64,000 nucleotides of DNA from Desmodesmus armatus (Eukaryota; Chlorophyta; Chlorophyceae; Sphaeropleales; Scenedesmaceae), in assembly GCA_007449985.2 (NCBI GenBank), contig VIIQ02000834.1, positions 21,866 to 85,865 on the forward strand, read 5' to 3'. Both the position numbers and the translations under genes were made by a program. The notes beneath the pieces are model-generated. The model did no database searches, was not told the origin of the DNA, and worked only from the letters and a program-made list of their open reading frames with translations. Of the stretch, positions 23,304 through 48,738 are shown piece by piece (positions within the stretch are counted from its first letter, which is position 1; each line of letters starts with the position of its first letter).

Positions 23304-24645
23304 TTGTGCCACTGAAGGTGCCTGTGGGATAAACTGTGGTTGCTTTGCCCGTCAGGCAGGAGGAACTGTCGGTGGCTTTCTGTCAAACAGGTCTGCCAAA
23401 GTTGAGCGAACGTGGCAATGTTTGTCCAGAATCCCGCGCAGAGTACCCGGTTGACCGTCGCTCGTTATGGACATAGCTCGCTCCCCACATGTGGGGTAGT
23501 AGTAACTGTACCCAAGGTCCCAATGGGCCACAGCTGCACTCTTCCGCCGTGATGGCAACCGTACAAGTCGTTACTTTGATTACAGCTGTATGCAGCTGGC
23601 TGCAGCGGCTGCTTGCCTGTCTGTCGCCCCTCTCACATCGAGCACCCACTCCAGGGCTCTTCAGCCCGGCCGGGATCCCGGTGATATCACCGGGTTCACC
23701 TTCATGAAATAGGCTTTCGGAGCCCCAATACGCAGTCAATTTTGGCATTGCTGAACGGGCAAACCGGTCAAAAGAGGGTTTGGCACAGGAGTCACAGGGA
23801 TGCATCCCGATGGGTTTTCCGGCAGCAAAACGGGCATCCATGTGAATTTAAGACATTATTGCCGGTCAGAACGGCGCGTTTTCCCGAAACGACCCCTGCG
23901 GGGCTTCGGGGGCTGTTTGATCTGCTTGGGATCAAGTACAAACTTCGCGAATTTGTCAATAAAGAGGCGATGAACGACCATAATGACATGCATAATGCTG
24001 GAAAGTGTGGTGTGACCCGCAGTCTGATGCAGCAGCATGTTCACGCCAGGGAGAGTGCAAGTACAAGATTGTACTGGATGTAGTACTGGTCAGTGACTGT
24101 AGGAGGGGCGCTGTTGCCTCGAACACTGTTTGTTCCACGAAACTTCCGCCAAAGTGACTTTCAAGCCTTTATATACCAATGCACTACCAGTTTAACATCT
24201 GTAGGAGGAAATGACAATGTTCTGGTATCCCTGTGAAAATTGGGGGGGGGGGGGGGTCACCGGGCATCCCTTTGAAAACGGCCGGTGGCTGTGAGCAGAC
24301 CGGGATGCATCCCTGTGAAAAATCAAGGGGCTGAACGGGCAGCCCTTCGAGAGAGAAAAGCCCTGACCCACTCGCACACACAGTCAAGCTAGCATGCCAA
24401 CGTCCATGCTACACAGAGATGGTGTGACCTAGGGCTGGCAAGTGCTGCTTCGTTCAGACTGGTTTCGCTTACATCATGTGATGATCACAAGCAACCGTGA
24501 TGCAGGCAGCCAAAACGCACTCACAAGCGCCACAATAAAGCTGCCAACCACTGGCTTGGCCAGCCAACAAAAGCCAACTAGCACTTGATGAGCTAGCCAC
24601 CCAGCACCTCTGACATCACAAGCTCTCTTTTCCACCCCTCTCCCC
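23304..24645. other. H3 upstream region with degenerate repeats
   Basis: This 1.3-kb spacer should hold the H3 promoter (H3 start at 23303, minus strand) and the Ca2+-ATPase 3' UTR. It contains scattered related blocks of the form GGGATGCATCCC-GTGAAAA at about 23790-23845, 24222-24240, 24262-24280, 24300-24320 and 24336-24352, and a palindromic CCCGGTGATATCACCGGG at 23678-23695. No gene was defended. Confidence 0.45.
23678..23695. other. 18-base perfect palindrome
   Basis: CCCGGTGATATCACCGGG is a perfect inverted repeat ~375 bases upstream of the H3 start codon. It could bind a dimeric factor or be part of a decayed mobile element. Function unknown. Confidence 0.4.
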
Positions 24646-37471
<12,826 letters not shown>

Positions 37472-37877
37472 TTCTGTTGTTGTTGCTGTTTGGGCGACCA
37501 GTCAGTTCTCCAGTTGCATACTCCCTAGCAGCAGCATGATCTCATCATCGAGCTGTCCTTTTGTTCGCAACGCAATGTTCGAGACGCTCTAGTGCATTGG
37601 TACTGACACTTGAGAACAATAACACAGATGTAGCTGCGCCCGGAGCTCGAGAGCCATCCCGGCGCAACGCACATGCTGATCTTGATCATTTGAAACCTGA
37701 TGGTATGGCTTAGCCACTTTTTGCCTGGCTTGACTGTCTTTTTCGATTGCTGCACCCCTTGCTGTACCCATTCTGCTTCATCCTCTGCGTCCCCTGCTCT
37801 CACCCTGCTGTGGACCAGCACGAGCAGACACATGGTGAGGGCAATATTGCTGCATACAAACTTATAACTGTCTGAAT
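37472..37877. promoter_or_regulatory. Shared divergent promoter region
   Basis: The 406 bases between the Ca2+-ATPase start (minus) and the F-box/LRR start (plus) must contain both promoters if the assigned starts are right. No TATA box or named element was recognised. Confidence 0.4.
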
Positions 37878-40800
37878 ATGCAGTTGTGCCTGCACCCTGA
37901 CAACCAGTCATCTATGCTTCGCCAATTTGTCTGCTGTTCCGTGACGCTGCAGGTGGCCCCAAACCCAAGCACTGCTGCTGCACTTCCAGAGGCCCTGACA
38001 GCTCGGATCCTGCAGCACGTGCCCCAGCAGCAGCGTCTGCGGCAGTGTGCCTTGACATGCAAGGCCTGGGCACATGCTGCAGCGCTGGCCACAACCCATG
38101 TGGAGAGGGACCTCAAGCGAGGTCAGACCTTCAACAGCTGGCTTGAGAAGTATGCAGGACAGCTTGTAAGCCTGCAGCTGGCATACAACGATTATGAAGA
38201 GCTGCAGCTGCCCCCCTTTGGCAAGCTCGCAAAGCTGCAGCGGCTGCACCTTGAGGGGTTCAAGCTGCTGCTGCCAGGGGAAGGAGACAGCAGTGGCAGC
38301 TCTGGGGCGGCTACAGATGTGACTAAACCGCTGCTGCTGCCCAGCCTGCAGCATCTAGAGCTATCCAGGGTTCACCTTGTCAGCAGCAGCAGCCTGCTGC
38401 AGCTTGCAGCAGCAGCGCCAGGGCTCACCAGCTTGAAGACACTAGCCATCACTTTGTTGGAACAACAGTTCTGCAGTGTGCCACGAATCAGCAATAATAC
38501 CAAAACCGCGGTGCAGCAGCTGGTATCGGTCATTCCGAGCGTGCTGCAGCAGCTGCCGCGGCTTGCTGTCCTGGAGCTGCCTGGCTTCCCTACGTCTGAT
38601 GCAGCTGTGCAGCAGCTAGGCGGCATGCAGGGGCTGCAGGAGGTTTGGTTTGAACATGTGCGCCACATGCACCCTTCCAACCTGCAGCCCCTCCCCAGCA
38701 GCATCACACGGCTTCACCTGAAGGGGCTCATGTGTGAGATCGGGGTCCCATACAACACCCCCAGCCTGCCCCCACACCTGCCGCAGCTGGCAGGGCTGCT
38801 GCAGCTGGAGCTGTTTCAATGCAACTTACTGCCAACAGTGCTGAGCGCATTCACGCGCTTGCAGTTGCTCAAGCTTTGGGAGTGTAAGCTGCAGCCAGAG
38901 CCAGACGATCCCGACAGCAATATCAGTACAGAAGGCACAGCAGCGCTGCTCGATGCACTGGCCAAGATGACCCGCCTGCAGGACTTGAACCTATCCTTGT
39001 ACGAGGTGGACACGGTCAGCACAGCCCCGCAGCTCTTCGCAGCCCTCACAGCCTCCACCCACCTCACGCAGCTGGTGCTGGAACCAGAAGACGTCAGCCC
39101 ATTGGTGAAGGGGGCAGTGCAGTTCATGTTTCCCGCAAACAGGCAGCTGCCTGTGCTGCAGCACATAACCATCAGCCCCAGACCGGATTACCCGCACGAC
39201 TGGGAGGCCGATAAGTGGTGCATTGATGGTGCGGATCTTACCCACATCGCCAGCTGCTGCCCAGGGCTGCAATGCTTGGACATCGCCCTCACTGTCAGAC
39301 CAGGTGCGGGTGTTTGTTTTCACATGCGTTGTAGTTTGCCTGATGGCCCCTTCCCACGCCCCCTCCCCCGGTCTTGAGTTGGTTGTAGCAGTAACCTCGA
39401 GCCAGCTGTGCCATCTGTGTCCTCCTTGCAACAATTTGTATGATGGCCCCTTTTCACGCCCCTTCCCTGTCTTGGGTCGGCATAGCACGAGCTAGCGCTG
39501 TGCCAGTGCTTATTCCTTTCAGCACCTTGTCTTCTGCTTTCAGGTGCGGACTTGTCTGGACTGTTGAAGCTGCCGCACAGCTGCACGGACCTTGTGCTGG
39601 GTGGTGCCGCCTTTGGAGACTCAGCAGCATCTGTCCTGGTGCAGCTCACACACCTGAATTGTCTGTGTGTGCATGGCTCGCCAGGGTTTACAGATGTTGG
39701 GTTGGAGCAGCTGGCAGACCTAAACCCCACGCGCTTGTATGTGTATAGCTGCGCTCTTTCTGAGGCTCTCTCTGATGAAGGGACACTGGACCTGATGTGG
39801 GACACTTGCAAGGTGAGCACTGCACCAATGGTGGGATTGATGCACTCAGTCATGCTGACACAGCTATATCAAGGTATCATGCACTGCACCCACCATGGGT
39901 GTTTGCAAACAGACCTAGATGGAGCGGTTACCAGTCGATTTATTGAGGGTGGCTCCTGTGGAGTTGGTTTGGTGGGGTTTGCAGGGTGGATGGAGGGTGC
40001 CTACTTGCTTGCAGAGGACCCGCAGCTACAGTGTGGTGCTTGAAAAGTGAATAGCGCTGCCTCTATGCCAAATCAGGGGTAGTAAGGGGGGGTAGGACAC
40101 TACCCTCAGCTGGCCGGTCCCATGGTCCCCCGCCCGACCGTTCAACTTCTGGTTTCTGCAGACGCATAGGAGCGGCCCGCCCATTACTTGAACATGTTTC
40201 ATATGCATCAAATTAATTTTTCAGGCCTAACGCACTCGTAAGCACCCTCCCTGTTGTCCAGAATCAGGTCACTGTGCCTCAAAAATGCTGATGAGTCGTT
40301 TTTAAGGCCAAGGAGTGTTCGCCTGGGCTTCACCCTCTCACAAATGCTTATTTATACCTGTATTGACCTGCTCACGAGTTCCGACACGCTCGACGGCACT
40401 TTGGTGGCGCCTGTTGGCTTGGCAGCAGCAGCAGTGGCAGGAGGTGTAGCTGTAACAGCCTGAATAGCGTATGATGGTGCCAGCACACGGAAAGGACAAG
40501 TAGCATGGCTCGAACACGTCTGCATGATCATGTGTCACGCCAGCAGGCATACACAACTGAGCATCGCCGGGGGTAGGCTTGTGGGGTGGGGTGGGGTGGG
40601 GGTACCCCAACCGGTGGGGGTTAGGGGTGGGGTGGGGGTAGGCTAGTGGGGTGGGGCGGGCTGTGCATTGATGCTCTTGCGTTGGTGACTTGACTGGATA
40701 CATATATGCTTCAATCATCTGCTTCCTGTATGGGGCTTGGAGGCATTGGCACCAAAGTGCAGCAGCAGCAGCGGTGGCGGGATGGGTGGCTGACTGGATG

Positions 40801-42172
40801 CTGTCTACAGCCACTCGCGCTGTTCAAACATAATGTTATATAACCAGAGAACCTCTAGGGACAGTGTCAGGACGTCGCACGGTCTGCTTGAGGGAGAAAT
40901 CAAGTGCTGATGAGTCAAACAGCAGCAGCTGGACATTCAGAGGGGAAATAGGCCTGAACAGCGGTCGGTGACAAGTCATAAGGAGCTCAAAAATTACGTA
41001 CAACCTATATGTATCATTTAAAAGCAGTACCAGAGCGTGAGACGTGACGTTCAGAAACCAGAAGTTGAACGGTCAGGCGGGGGACCATGGGACCGGCCAG
41101 CTGAGGGTAGTGTCCTACCCCCCCTTACTACCCCTGTGCCAAATTGACTTTGTAATAATACAAAGTGCCTGCCGGGCTACTGGCACAGTGGTAGTTGGCG
41201 ATGCCTTGTTATAACAGCTGTTACAACAACTGCCACTTCTGAACGAGGCACCGGATGCCCCGGGTGAGCATGGATATGTTGTCAGAGTATGCATGTTCCC
41301 GTTTTAGCCCCTGGTTATTTCTCGTTCAGAAGACTGCACGCAAAACGCTCAGTGCAAACTCGCGGCCTGCTGCACTTTCCCTGAATCGCAAAAAGTTGGA
41401 GGCGTAGTTTGTAAAATGCCTTCTTTACAGATGGTGCCCAGCTACTGACGTGCATTTGTTACAGCAACTGCCATACTTTGGACAGCACTGTGTCCGCATC
41501 TGGGGCACGAAATGCTGCAGTGGCAGCATTGATATTCGTCTGGTGCATGCAGTGTGGTCAGAGTGCTGCTGCACACTGCAATCACTTGTCAGCTGTCCGG
41601 CTCACTGCACGCAGCTACAATTCTATCGGAGAACATTGTAGTCTTACTTTGTTGGATCACGAATCCTGAGTTTCAGCCCGCTACGGGCCCCACAACAAAA
41701 TCGCGACGGATTCGTTTTTTTGCTCATGTTCAGATTGTACTGGTAACCGTAAACACAATTGTGAGTCACCCGCAGCCATAGCGCCTGCAGCCTGCACCAC
41801 GGTGCCACTGTTGTGTGGTAGCAGCGTTTTGCTGCTGCGGGCCAAGACGCAGGTTGCCACTCTCACACTGGTGTGCCCTGAGGAGTGCATGCACAGGGCT
41901 GCAGCGCATCCATCTGGCAAAGACCACATCATCTTCTTGTTCGCCATGTGCATGTGATTGTGTGATGCTTCACACTGCAGGGCTCAGTGCAGCAGCAGTT
42001 GAATGAGCTGTGTGACCTTAGCCCCCTGTGCGCACCAGCGCGGCTCAGGAAGCAGAAGAATAGCATCAAGCAGCTGCGGTTGGAGAACGCTTCCCTGCGC
42101 CTGCAGCTTGAGCGCAGCCAGGCACAGGCCCAACAGCAGCAGCTGAAGGATGCACAGATGGCCGGTCAGTAG
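37878..42172 (+). CDS. F-box/leucine-rich-repeat protein with C-terminal coiled coil
   Basis: Probable substrate adaptor of an SCF ubiquitin ligase. Exons 37878-39303, 39544-39812 and 41981-42172 total 1887 nt, 628 aa, in phase. An F-box-like segment, ALPEALTARILQHV followed by CALTCKAWAHAA, lies at residues ~35-75. Irregular leucine-rich repeats follow, such as LQHLELSRVHLV, LAVLELPGFPT, LLQLELFQCNLLP, LQDLNLSLYEVDTV and SPGFTDVGLEQLADL. The last exon encodes a Gln-rich coiled coil (KNSIKQLRLENASLRLQLE) and ends at TAG. The ATG at 37878 is the first in frame; an acceptor-like CTGACGCTGCAG at 37945 leaves an upstream exon possible. Intron 1 has CAGGTGCGG at both ends and an internal ~95-bp partial duplication. 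Intron 2 contains a MITE. A truncated inverted paralogue is at 49533-50580. Confidence 0.88.
40066..40073 (+). repeat. MITE target-site duplication, left
   Basis: TGCCAAAT immediately precedes the left terminal inverted repeat and is repeated at 41137-41144. Confidence 0.95.
40074..41136. mobile_element. hAT-like non-autonomous DNA transposon (MITE)
   Basis: A 1,063-base element in intron 2 of the F-box/LRR gene. Its ends are inverted repeats of about 85 bases starting CAGGGGTAGTAAGG (40074-40158 and 41052-41136), differing by an indel in a G run and one substitution. It is flanked by perfect 8-base direct repeats TGCCAAAT at 40066-40073 and 41137-41144. CAGGG-type termini with 8-base target duplications are the hallmark of the hAT superfamily. 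No transposase is encoded, so it must be moved in trans. High TIR identity indicates fairly recent insertion. Confidence 0.95.
41137..41144 (+). repeat. MITE target-site duplication, right
   Basis: TGCCAAAT immediately follows the right terminal inverted repeat, identical to 40066-40073. Confidence 0.95.
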
Positions 42173-45100
42173 GCCAGTTGCGCTACGAGAGACCAGGGTT
42201 GTGTCTGGTTGGCTGACAGGGGGGTGCAGTGGTCTGCACTGTCTGGGACTGACACAGATCACCTTCCTGATGCAAGGAATGTGTGGTGTGGCTTACTTGT
42301 GTCAGCAGAGCAGGTAGCAGTGCGCTTGGTTGGTCGGGCATCCAGGCTGGGTGTGAGTGTGCTACGCCGTAGGTTCATTGTGTGTCTGTGGCTCTGTTAT
42401 AGTGATGGGCCTGTTGTGAGCCCACTGTTTCAAAGGACTTCTTTGGGGGCAGCTTGGGGGCCCGGGGGCCTTGTTCCAAGCTGCAAGGCGGTAGAGCCCA
42501 TCTCATCAGTCATGCTGCGAGCCGGCCGGCGGGTGACCTTGCAAAGGATGTGCTGAGCTGCAGAGGAGTGGCAACATGTAGTGACATTGCAACATACACA
42601 TTGGTTTGTGCTGTGGCTGATATCTATATCAAATGCAAGTCACTGGACCAATTGCCGCCATAATCTGCCCACGGCATGGCATGGCTTGCAAGCGTTGCTG
42701 CAACTTGCAGCCTTGGCAATTGTTGTTGGGGCCCTTCATGTCACTTCCAGACGCAGGACAAGAGACTGCAGGAATGATCAACCATACTCAACTTGACAGC
42801 GATGCCCCCAACCAAGCTTTCAATCTAGGGGAAGAAGGCAGAGAGCAGCACAGGAGCTGACATGTACACATGTGCAGCGAGCAGCAGACCCCCGACACTG
42901 TCGAGCGTGAGATGCAATGCGTGCAAGCAACAATGGCCGTGGTAGACTGGCTCTTTAGCAGGTGAACACTCGTTGGCTTGTGGTTGACAGCCTTTTGCAC
43001 TTGTCAAGACACACTGTGACAGCAATTCCGGGACATACGTTGTCAACAATGCCAACAAGCAGCATCGTGCTGCCAACTCTTACTAAGAGTTGGCACTTAG
43101 TAAGTGCTGCCATCAGCGACACTAGTGCTAGTGCACAATTGTGCAGGCCTTGAGGGGCTGTCAGTAAGGATTCCACACGCATATTGCAACGACCTCGTAA
43201 GAGGAAGTTGCTTAGGAGGCGTATAGGCTCCCCCCTCCCCCCCGGCCGTTGGCAGACCAGCTGTGGTTCATGCTTATGTTGGAATGGTGATCAACATAAA
43301 AACGCTTTGCTATTGCGGCTCCGTGGCTTGCAGTGCTAGATTGAAATTGAACCCAGCAGCTCAGAGGGACAAACGCCAAACGTTCTTACATTCAGCGATA
43401 AAGTGTGTCCTTCATCTTGTTTCAGCTCTCCGTGTAGCCTGAGCGGGGCTAGTTGCGTGTAAATAGAAACACCGATATATCTCTGCAGCTACTGTGAGTT
43501 TCGTCATGGGGGCGCCTCAATATGGTGTGTAGATATGGGCGGAAGGCATTGGTACCATTTGCGTATGCGTTCGTGTACATGGGGGCAGTGACAGTTGCTG
43601 GTCCCGGAACAGGTGACTAACCTGCAGGTGCCAGCAGCTGCAAACGCGTAATCCCAAGCATTAGATCAACAGTTTCATATTGCTGTCGGATGCGTGCCTC
43701 ATGCATGGTACCCATGCTACTCCAGCCAACATGTCACCGCGATCACTGCATCAGGAGAGGTCATCTGCTCCTCAGGAAGCCAGACGACCCGACAGCTGCA
43801 ACTTAGACATCTGGCATCAGTGCCGCATCGATGCAACACAGCCAGCGTAGGCAGAATGCGGCAGCCTGCCTACAGACAACTGTTGCCCATGCAGCAGCAT
43901 GCTTGGTGTGAGTGCAAGCTGCTGCACTTATGCAGCAACGCGGCATGCCTGTGCAAAATCGCTACACCAGTGCTGAAGTCAACTTCAACATACTGGTATG
44001 GCGCAAGGAGTTTGGCACAGCCACGGAACAGGTGTGCCACAAACCCATAAAAAGCCGAGGTCGTTGCAGTACTGACGCCAGCCGGGCGTTAGACGTTCTA
44101 TGAGTGTTCACCAACTGTAGACAGTCAATGGTGGCCATTGTAATGGTCATAAACACCAACAATGTTGTTGGCTGCATGCATTGCATTGCACACAACAACA
44201 CTGCTGGGGTCTGATGCTGGATGCACATGTGTACACCCCATGTGTTGCTCTCCGACCCTCCCCACAGCTGATAGGATAGCTGGAGTGCAGGTATATGCAG
44301 CTGAATCTGCTCCGAGCATGCATGATGCATGAGCCGGGCACACTTGCCACTTTTAACCCCACCACCTGAAATGTGCATCTCCAGTTGCAAGACTGGGCGC
44401 AAGCATTGAAGGCATGCCTCAGGCAAGATTATTCCTGTCAAGGACTGTGTTCCACACATGGCATGGCAGCCCGGCACGGTATCTGCTGCACCTACCCATA
44501 ACGTGGGCCTGGAGGTTGTGATAATGTGAAAACATGCATGCACAGAGACCACGGTGTATTCAATGGCATTGCTGACATGCAGTGTCAGCCCCAGCTGGAC
44601 CTGATACCAGGTCAACAATGACAGCCCCATCCAGACACCTGCTACTGGCCGTGACGGCTGTATGAGACTGTACCGCCAGAAGTGTGACGCTACAAACAGC
44701 ACAACAAACAGCAGACCGGATCTGCCAATTGGCAGCTCTTTAAAACCTTGTTGCCCCTCTGGTCATCACATTGCACGAAGTATGAAGACACCAACAAAGA
44801 ATGCAAACCATCCCCAAGCTATCATTAGCTCAAGTGAAGAGCGACATGAACAGCTGCCAACGGCAGAATCAGCAACACTTCAACGAGCACTGCCTACCAA
44901 CCCACATGTTGCGCCAACATGTGCCACGTAATGTTCACCACCCACCCCAGACCAGACGGTTCCTGGCAAGCCAAACTGTGGCTGATGCCCCCAAATGAGC
45001 AACATATAGTCCACATGTTGCTTGGAGTAAAAGCCACGTGTACACGCGCCCATATGTACCAAGGCCACATGTTCCTCCCAGGGGAAACTTTCCCGCAAGT

Positions 45101-45205
45101 TGCACGGCAGACATGTGCATCAACTCCTACTAGCACACTGTATCCATGTACTACGGTAGCTTAGCGCATGTGACATGTGGCACTGCTCTCAAGGCACCAC
45201 CTGCA
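42173..45205. other. 3-kb convergent intergenic region
   Basis: Lies between the 3' ends of the F-box/LRR gene (+) and the hydrolase gene (-). A 246-codon minus-strand open frame at 43962-44702 (start MLFVASHFWRYSL, Cys/His-rich, some hydrophobic segments) is the longest; I recognise no domain and cannot call it a gene. 44890-45090 contains repeated CACATGTTG/CAACATGTG blocks able to pair with each other. Confidence 0.4.
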
Positions 45206-48200
45206 TCATACCCCAGCAAATTTAGCCAGTAGCTGCTGCACGGTCTCAGGGCTCGCAGTCACAGAGCCATGGTCCCCTGGCAGCACAAACAGGGAAGCGC
45301 CCGACGACAGTGTTGCCTTGTACGCGGCATACAGGCTCCCATATACTGACTCCGCCATGCACTTGTTAAAGTCGGGCCCAGACTTGCCGTGCAAGGCCTC
45401 GCAGCGTGCCTGTGGCTGCTGCAAGGTGCTGACACACTCTGCCGAGGTAGTGTAGTCGCTGCCGACACCCTGGCAGGCTGCTGGCAGCTGAAGGGTCTTT
45501 TCAGCTGGGAGCAGCAGCACTGGCAAGGGAGAGAAGTCGCGCCAACCTGCACAAAGGCAGCAGTTGTGGTGGACCGCACATGCCCTGTCAAGGTCAAGCT
45601 TGCTAAGAGACATTGGTCACACACTGTTGCCACTATCCCATGGGTGGCGCACTGACGGGACTTGAGCGCTAGCAGCATACTTCAGAGCTGACATTTTGCG
45701 TCACCATGGGCCTCACGCTTGACTGCAGCGCATGTTCAGATCCAATGCGACTCACCAGCCCCTTCCCACACAGCTGGCCGTCCGCTGTTGATGGTCAGGC
45801 TATCTGCCAGGGTTGCACCACTACTGGCCAGCCCCAGGACCTCAACCCACTGCGCATGCCTGCACAAGCAGATGACATCGTGATGCGAGTGAGCAGTCAG
45901 AACGAACACACACCCAGTAGGGGCAAACACACCCTGCATGGCTGGTCGCAGGGGATGGTTGAGCATCAGCCTATGCTTTCACCCAAGCAGCGTTGTTCTT
46001 GCGCCCATGCAGCTGACCTCAAAATATACCCCAAGCCTCCCGTCCAGAAGGGCATGGCATCCACCTGCTCTAACTCAAGGTGGGGCCCACCCCTGGGCCT
46101 TTCCCAACGACACTTACCACTCTTTGTTGTTGCCGTACATAGCAATGGTAGCAGGCCCATACTTGCCAGTCTTGCCGCCACTGGTGATCCATCGGCCCCA
46201 TGCCAGCGGCGTCACAGCACGCAGCGAGTCCAGCACTGGCACTGTGCCCTGATAGGATGCTGCTGTGTCAGGCAGGGTGACTGTGGTGCCGTCTGCAGCT
46301 TGCAGCTGGTGTGTTGCCATTGTGGCACCGGCACCCCTCGTCATGGTGAGGTAGATGGCGACATCTGAGTAGCTGCGTGCAGGCAGCAACAGCAAGTGTA
46401 GCACACTGACTGTGGACGCCGCTAACCCAGCCTGCACAGCTACTACTAGTACTAGTAGTACTAGTGCTGCCTTGGCTGGATAGGAAGGGCCTGCAGGCAG
46501 CTGCCACACTACCTTGGGCTGCATGGCAGCATGTGACAAACATCACCCAGTGAGTGATTCTATCACCAGACCAGGCGGATAAATCTGCAGTTCGCGCCAG
46601 CATCATGCACCCACATGTCCAGCAGAGCCAGCCCTGCAACCTTGTTGCTGTAGGTCTGTGCAAAGTGCATTGCTATCTGCCCCCCAGCGCTGTGCCCGAC
46701 CAGGATGTACGGTGGAGGCGCCAGCTCAGGGGCGGCAGTGAGCAGAGCTTCCAGTGCTTCAATGCTCTGCACATTGACAAACAGCCCCACAACATCCAGC
46801 AATCACAGCGCTAGCGTGTACAGTGCACAACCAACTGAAGAAGTGCGGCAAAGGCAGTAGGCGCACTGTGCAGGAGAGGTAGACACAGCACATGCAGTAG
46901 GCCCTATGATAGCAAAGAGAACAAGACAAAGGGGTGTTGGACCTCACCCTGTCTGTGGTAGTGGGCTTGAAGGCATCATCGGACCAGCCGTACCCCAGCC
47001 GGTCATACCAGCATGCTCGTCTGGAGGTGGCCAGGCCATCAGCAATGCCTGCAAACCATTGTGTAGCAGCATCCCGCACTCACAGCGTGTGATGTAGCTC
47101 AGCTGCAATGCAGCCAATGTGATCCATGTGGCAGCACTAGTGGCACATGTGGCACTTGTGGTTTATGGAAGGAACATACTCTCGGAGACAGGGGACAGTC
47201 ACTGTGAGAGTCTCAGAATCCAGTACAATGCATATGTGCTAGATGACAAGAGTAATTGACAGCAGCATTGCTAACCTGCCATAGTGATGCCAGGCGAGCC
47301 TCCACCTCCCTCCAGGATGAAGGTGGCGAGGCCTGGTGTAATGGGTCCAGTGCAGATGATGTGCAGCTTGAACGCAACTGCAAGGACGTCAGCAACAGCA
47401 CAAGTATGAGTGCCTTGTGACATACATGTTGTACCTGGACACACCATGCATGATCATCATGGTTGAAGCTGCTGTCAGATGGCACCTGCTGCAGACACCT
47501 GCTGCTACTGCATGCAGCAACTTGGACGCCTTGGCGGCCAACAGCTGCAGGGGCTCAGCCAAAGGGTGCGCCTGCCATGCTTACTTTGGCAGCAAGTGTG
47601 CACATTTGCAGCTGCTGCAACAAGTATGACCCACACACCTTTCCCGCCTTCCAAGACGACCTCCACAAGCTGCCCAGGTGGTGGAAATGCCATCTTGTCA
47701 TGCGCCAGGTTGGCAGCTTGAATAACGAGGAACAGTCCCAGCACAGCACCCAGAACAAGGACGACCAAGCCATGCAGCTGCCGCAGCCTGTACAGCACCT
47801 GCGCCAACACGTCTTGCTGCAGGAACACGCCTGTGCTGAGCACCTCTGCTGCTTGGATGACCTTGACTGTCACCACTGGTGGCGCAGTTTGGCTGCTGGA
47901 GCTCAGGCTGTGGTTGCCCTGCCTTGGTGGTGAGCAGCACCCCATGCCGCTGCTGGCCGACTGCTATCCTTGCAACTGCTTCAACATCAGTCGTGGTGTG
48001 CTGGCAGTGCTGACTTGCAGCCACTGCTGGTGCTGATGGAAGCTGTAGGGTTGGCTGTTGCGCAGCTGCCCTCCTGTGCTGCCACGCTCCCAACAGGAGG
48101 AGCATTGAGGCAATGAGCCACAGGACTGCCCACCCGCTCTGAGCTGGCAAGGCAATGCCCAGACTGACCAGAATGATGAAGCCGCAGCTGCAGGACAGAT

Positions 48201-48738
48201 GCACCATGCCAGCACAGGGGGGAGGTGAACCGCCGGGCGGGTCAGCTGCAGCTATCATATCGGTGTTTTCATCTGGGTCAAAACTGACAGCACCATCAAC
48301 ATGCCCAGAACAACTGCCAAGCATCTCCTCACCTTGCCATCCAACAAGTGTACCAAGCCCAAGCCCACCAACGCGCCCTGGGACGCACTGCAGTACTGCA
48401 GCTGGGTACCAGGATGACACAAGCTGCTTGTATGGCCAGCAGCATGGCTACACCGCATACCCACACCCCAGAGTAGTGGTTGCTGTTGTAAGGGCCGTCT
48501 GCATCGTGACAAAATATCCAGCAGCACAGCCTTCGACAGTAGTTCTGTTGAATTTATGGTGGAAGGGAAATCAAGCTGCTGTCAACCCTTGATGAGTGAT
48601 CTGTGACTTACCAGCATAGCTGTACACAAGGGATGCCACAAAGCCTGCAAGACCAACACAGCACACCGCTGCAGCGAGGACCAGCAGCAGCACAATAGAC
48701 TGCTTCCTTCGAGCCTGGGCAGGCTGTGCTGTGTTCAT
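45206..48738 (-). CDS. Membrane-anchored alpha/beta hydrolase
   Basis: A serine hydrolase of unknown substrate. Exons read: 48612-48738, 48333-48498, 48283 to about 47950, a segment ending at 47639, 47276-47377, 46948-47048, 46615-46766, 46118-46372, 45206-45546. The start MNTAQPAQARRKQS precedes a signal anchor (IVLLLVLAAAVCCVGLAGFV). More membrane segments follow (GVWVCGVAMLLAIQAACVIL; FIILVSLGIALP; LVVLVLGAVLGLFLVI). The hydrolase domain then starts: MAFPPPGQLVEV, LHIICTGP, ACWYDRLGYGWSD, ILVGHSAGGQIAMHFA (nucleophile elbow Ser) and FVLPGDHGSVTASPETVQQLL (catalytic His), ending KFAGV. Two joins are unresolved: exon 3 to the 47639 segment changes frame, and 46118|45546 is off phase with the GTAAGT donor (a weak GC donor earlier would fit). 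Confidence 0.8.

Noticed and set aside
43962..44702. 246-codon minus-strand open frame
   Set aside because: No domain, no codon-level pattern, Cys/His-rich as expected from random TG-rich sequence, and no support from splice signals.
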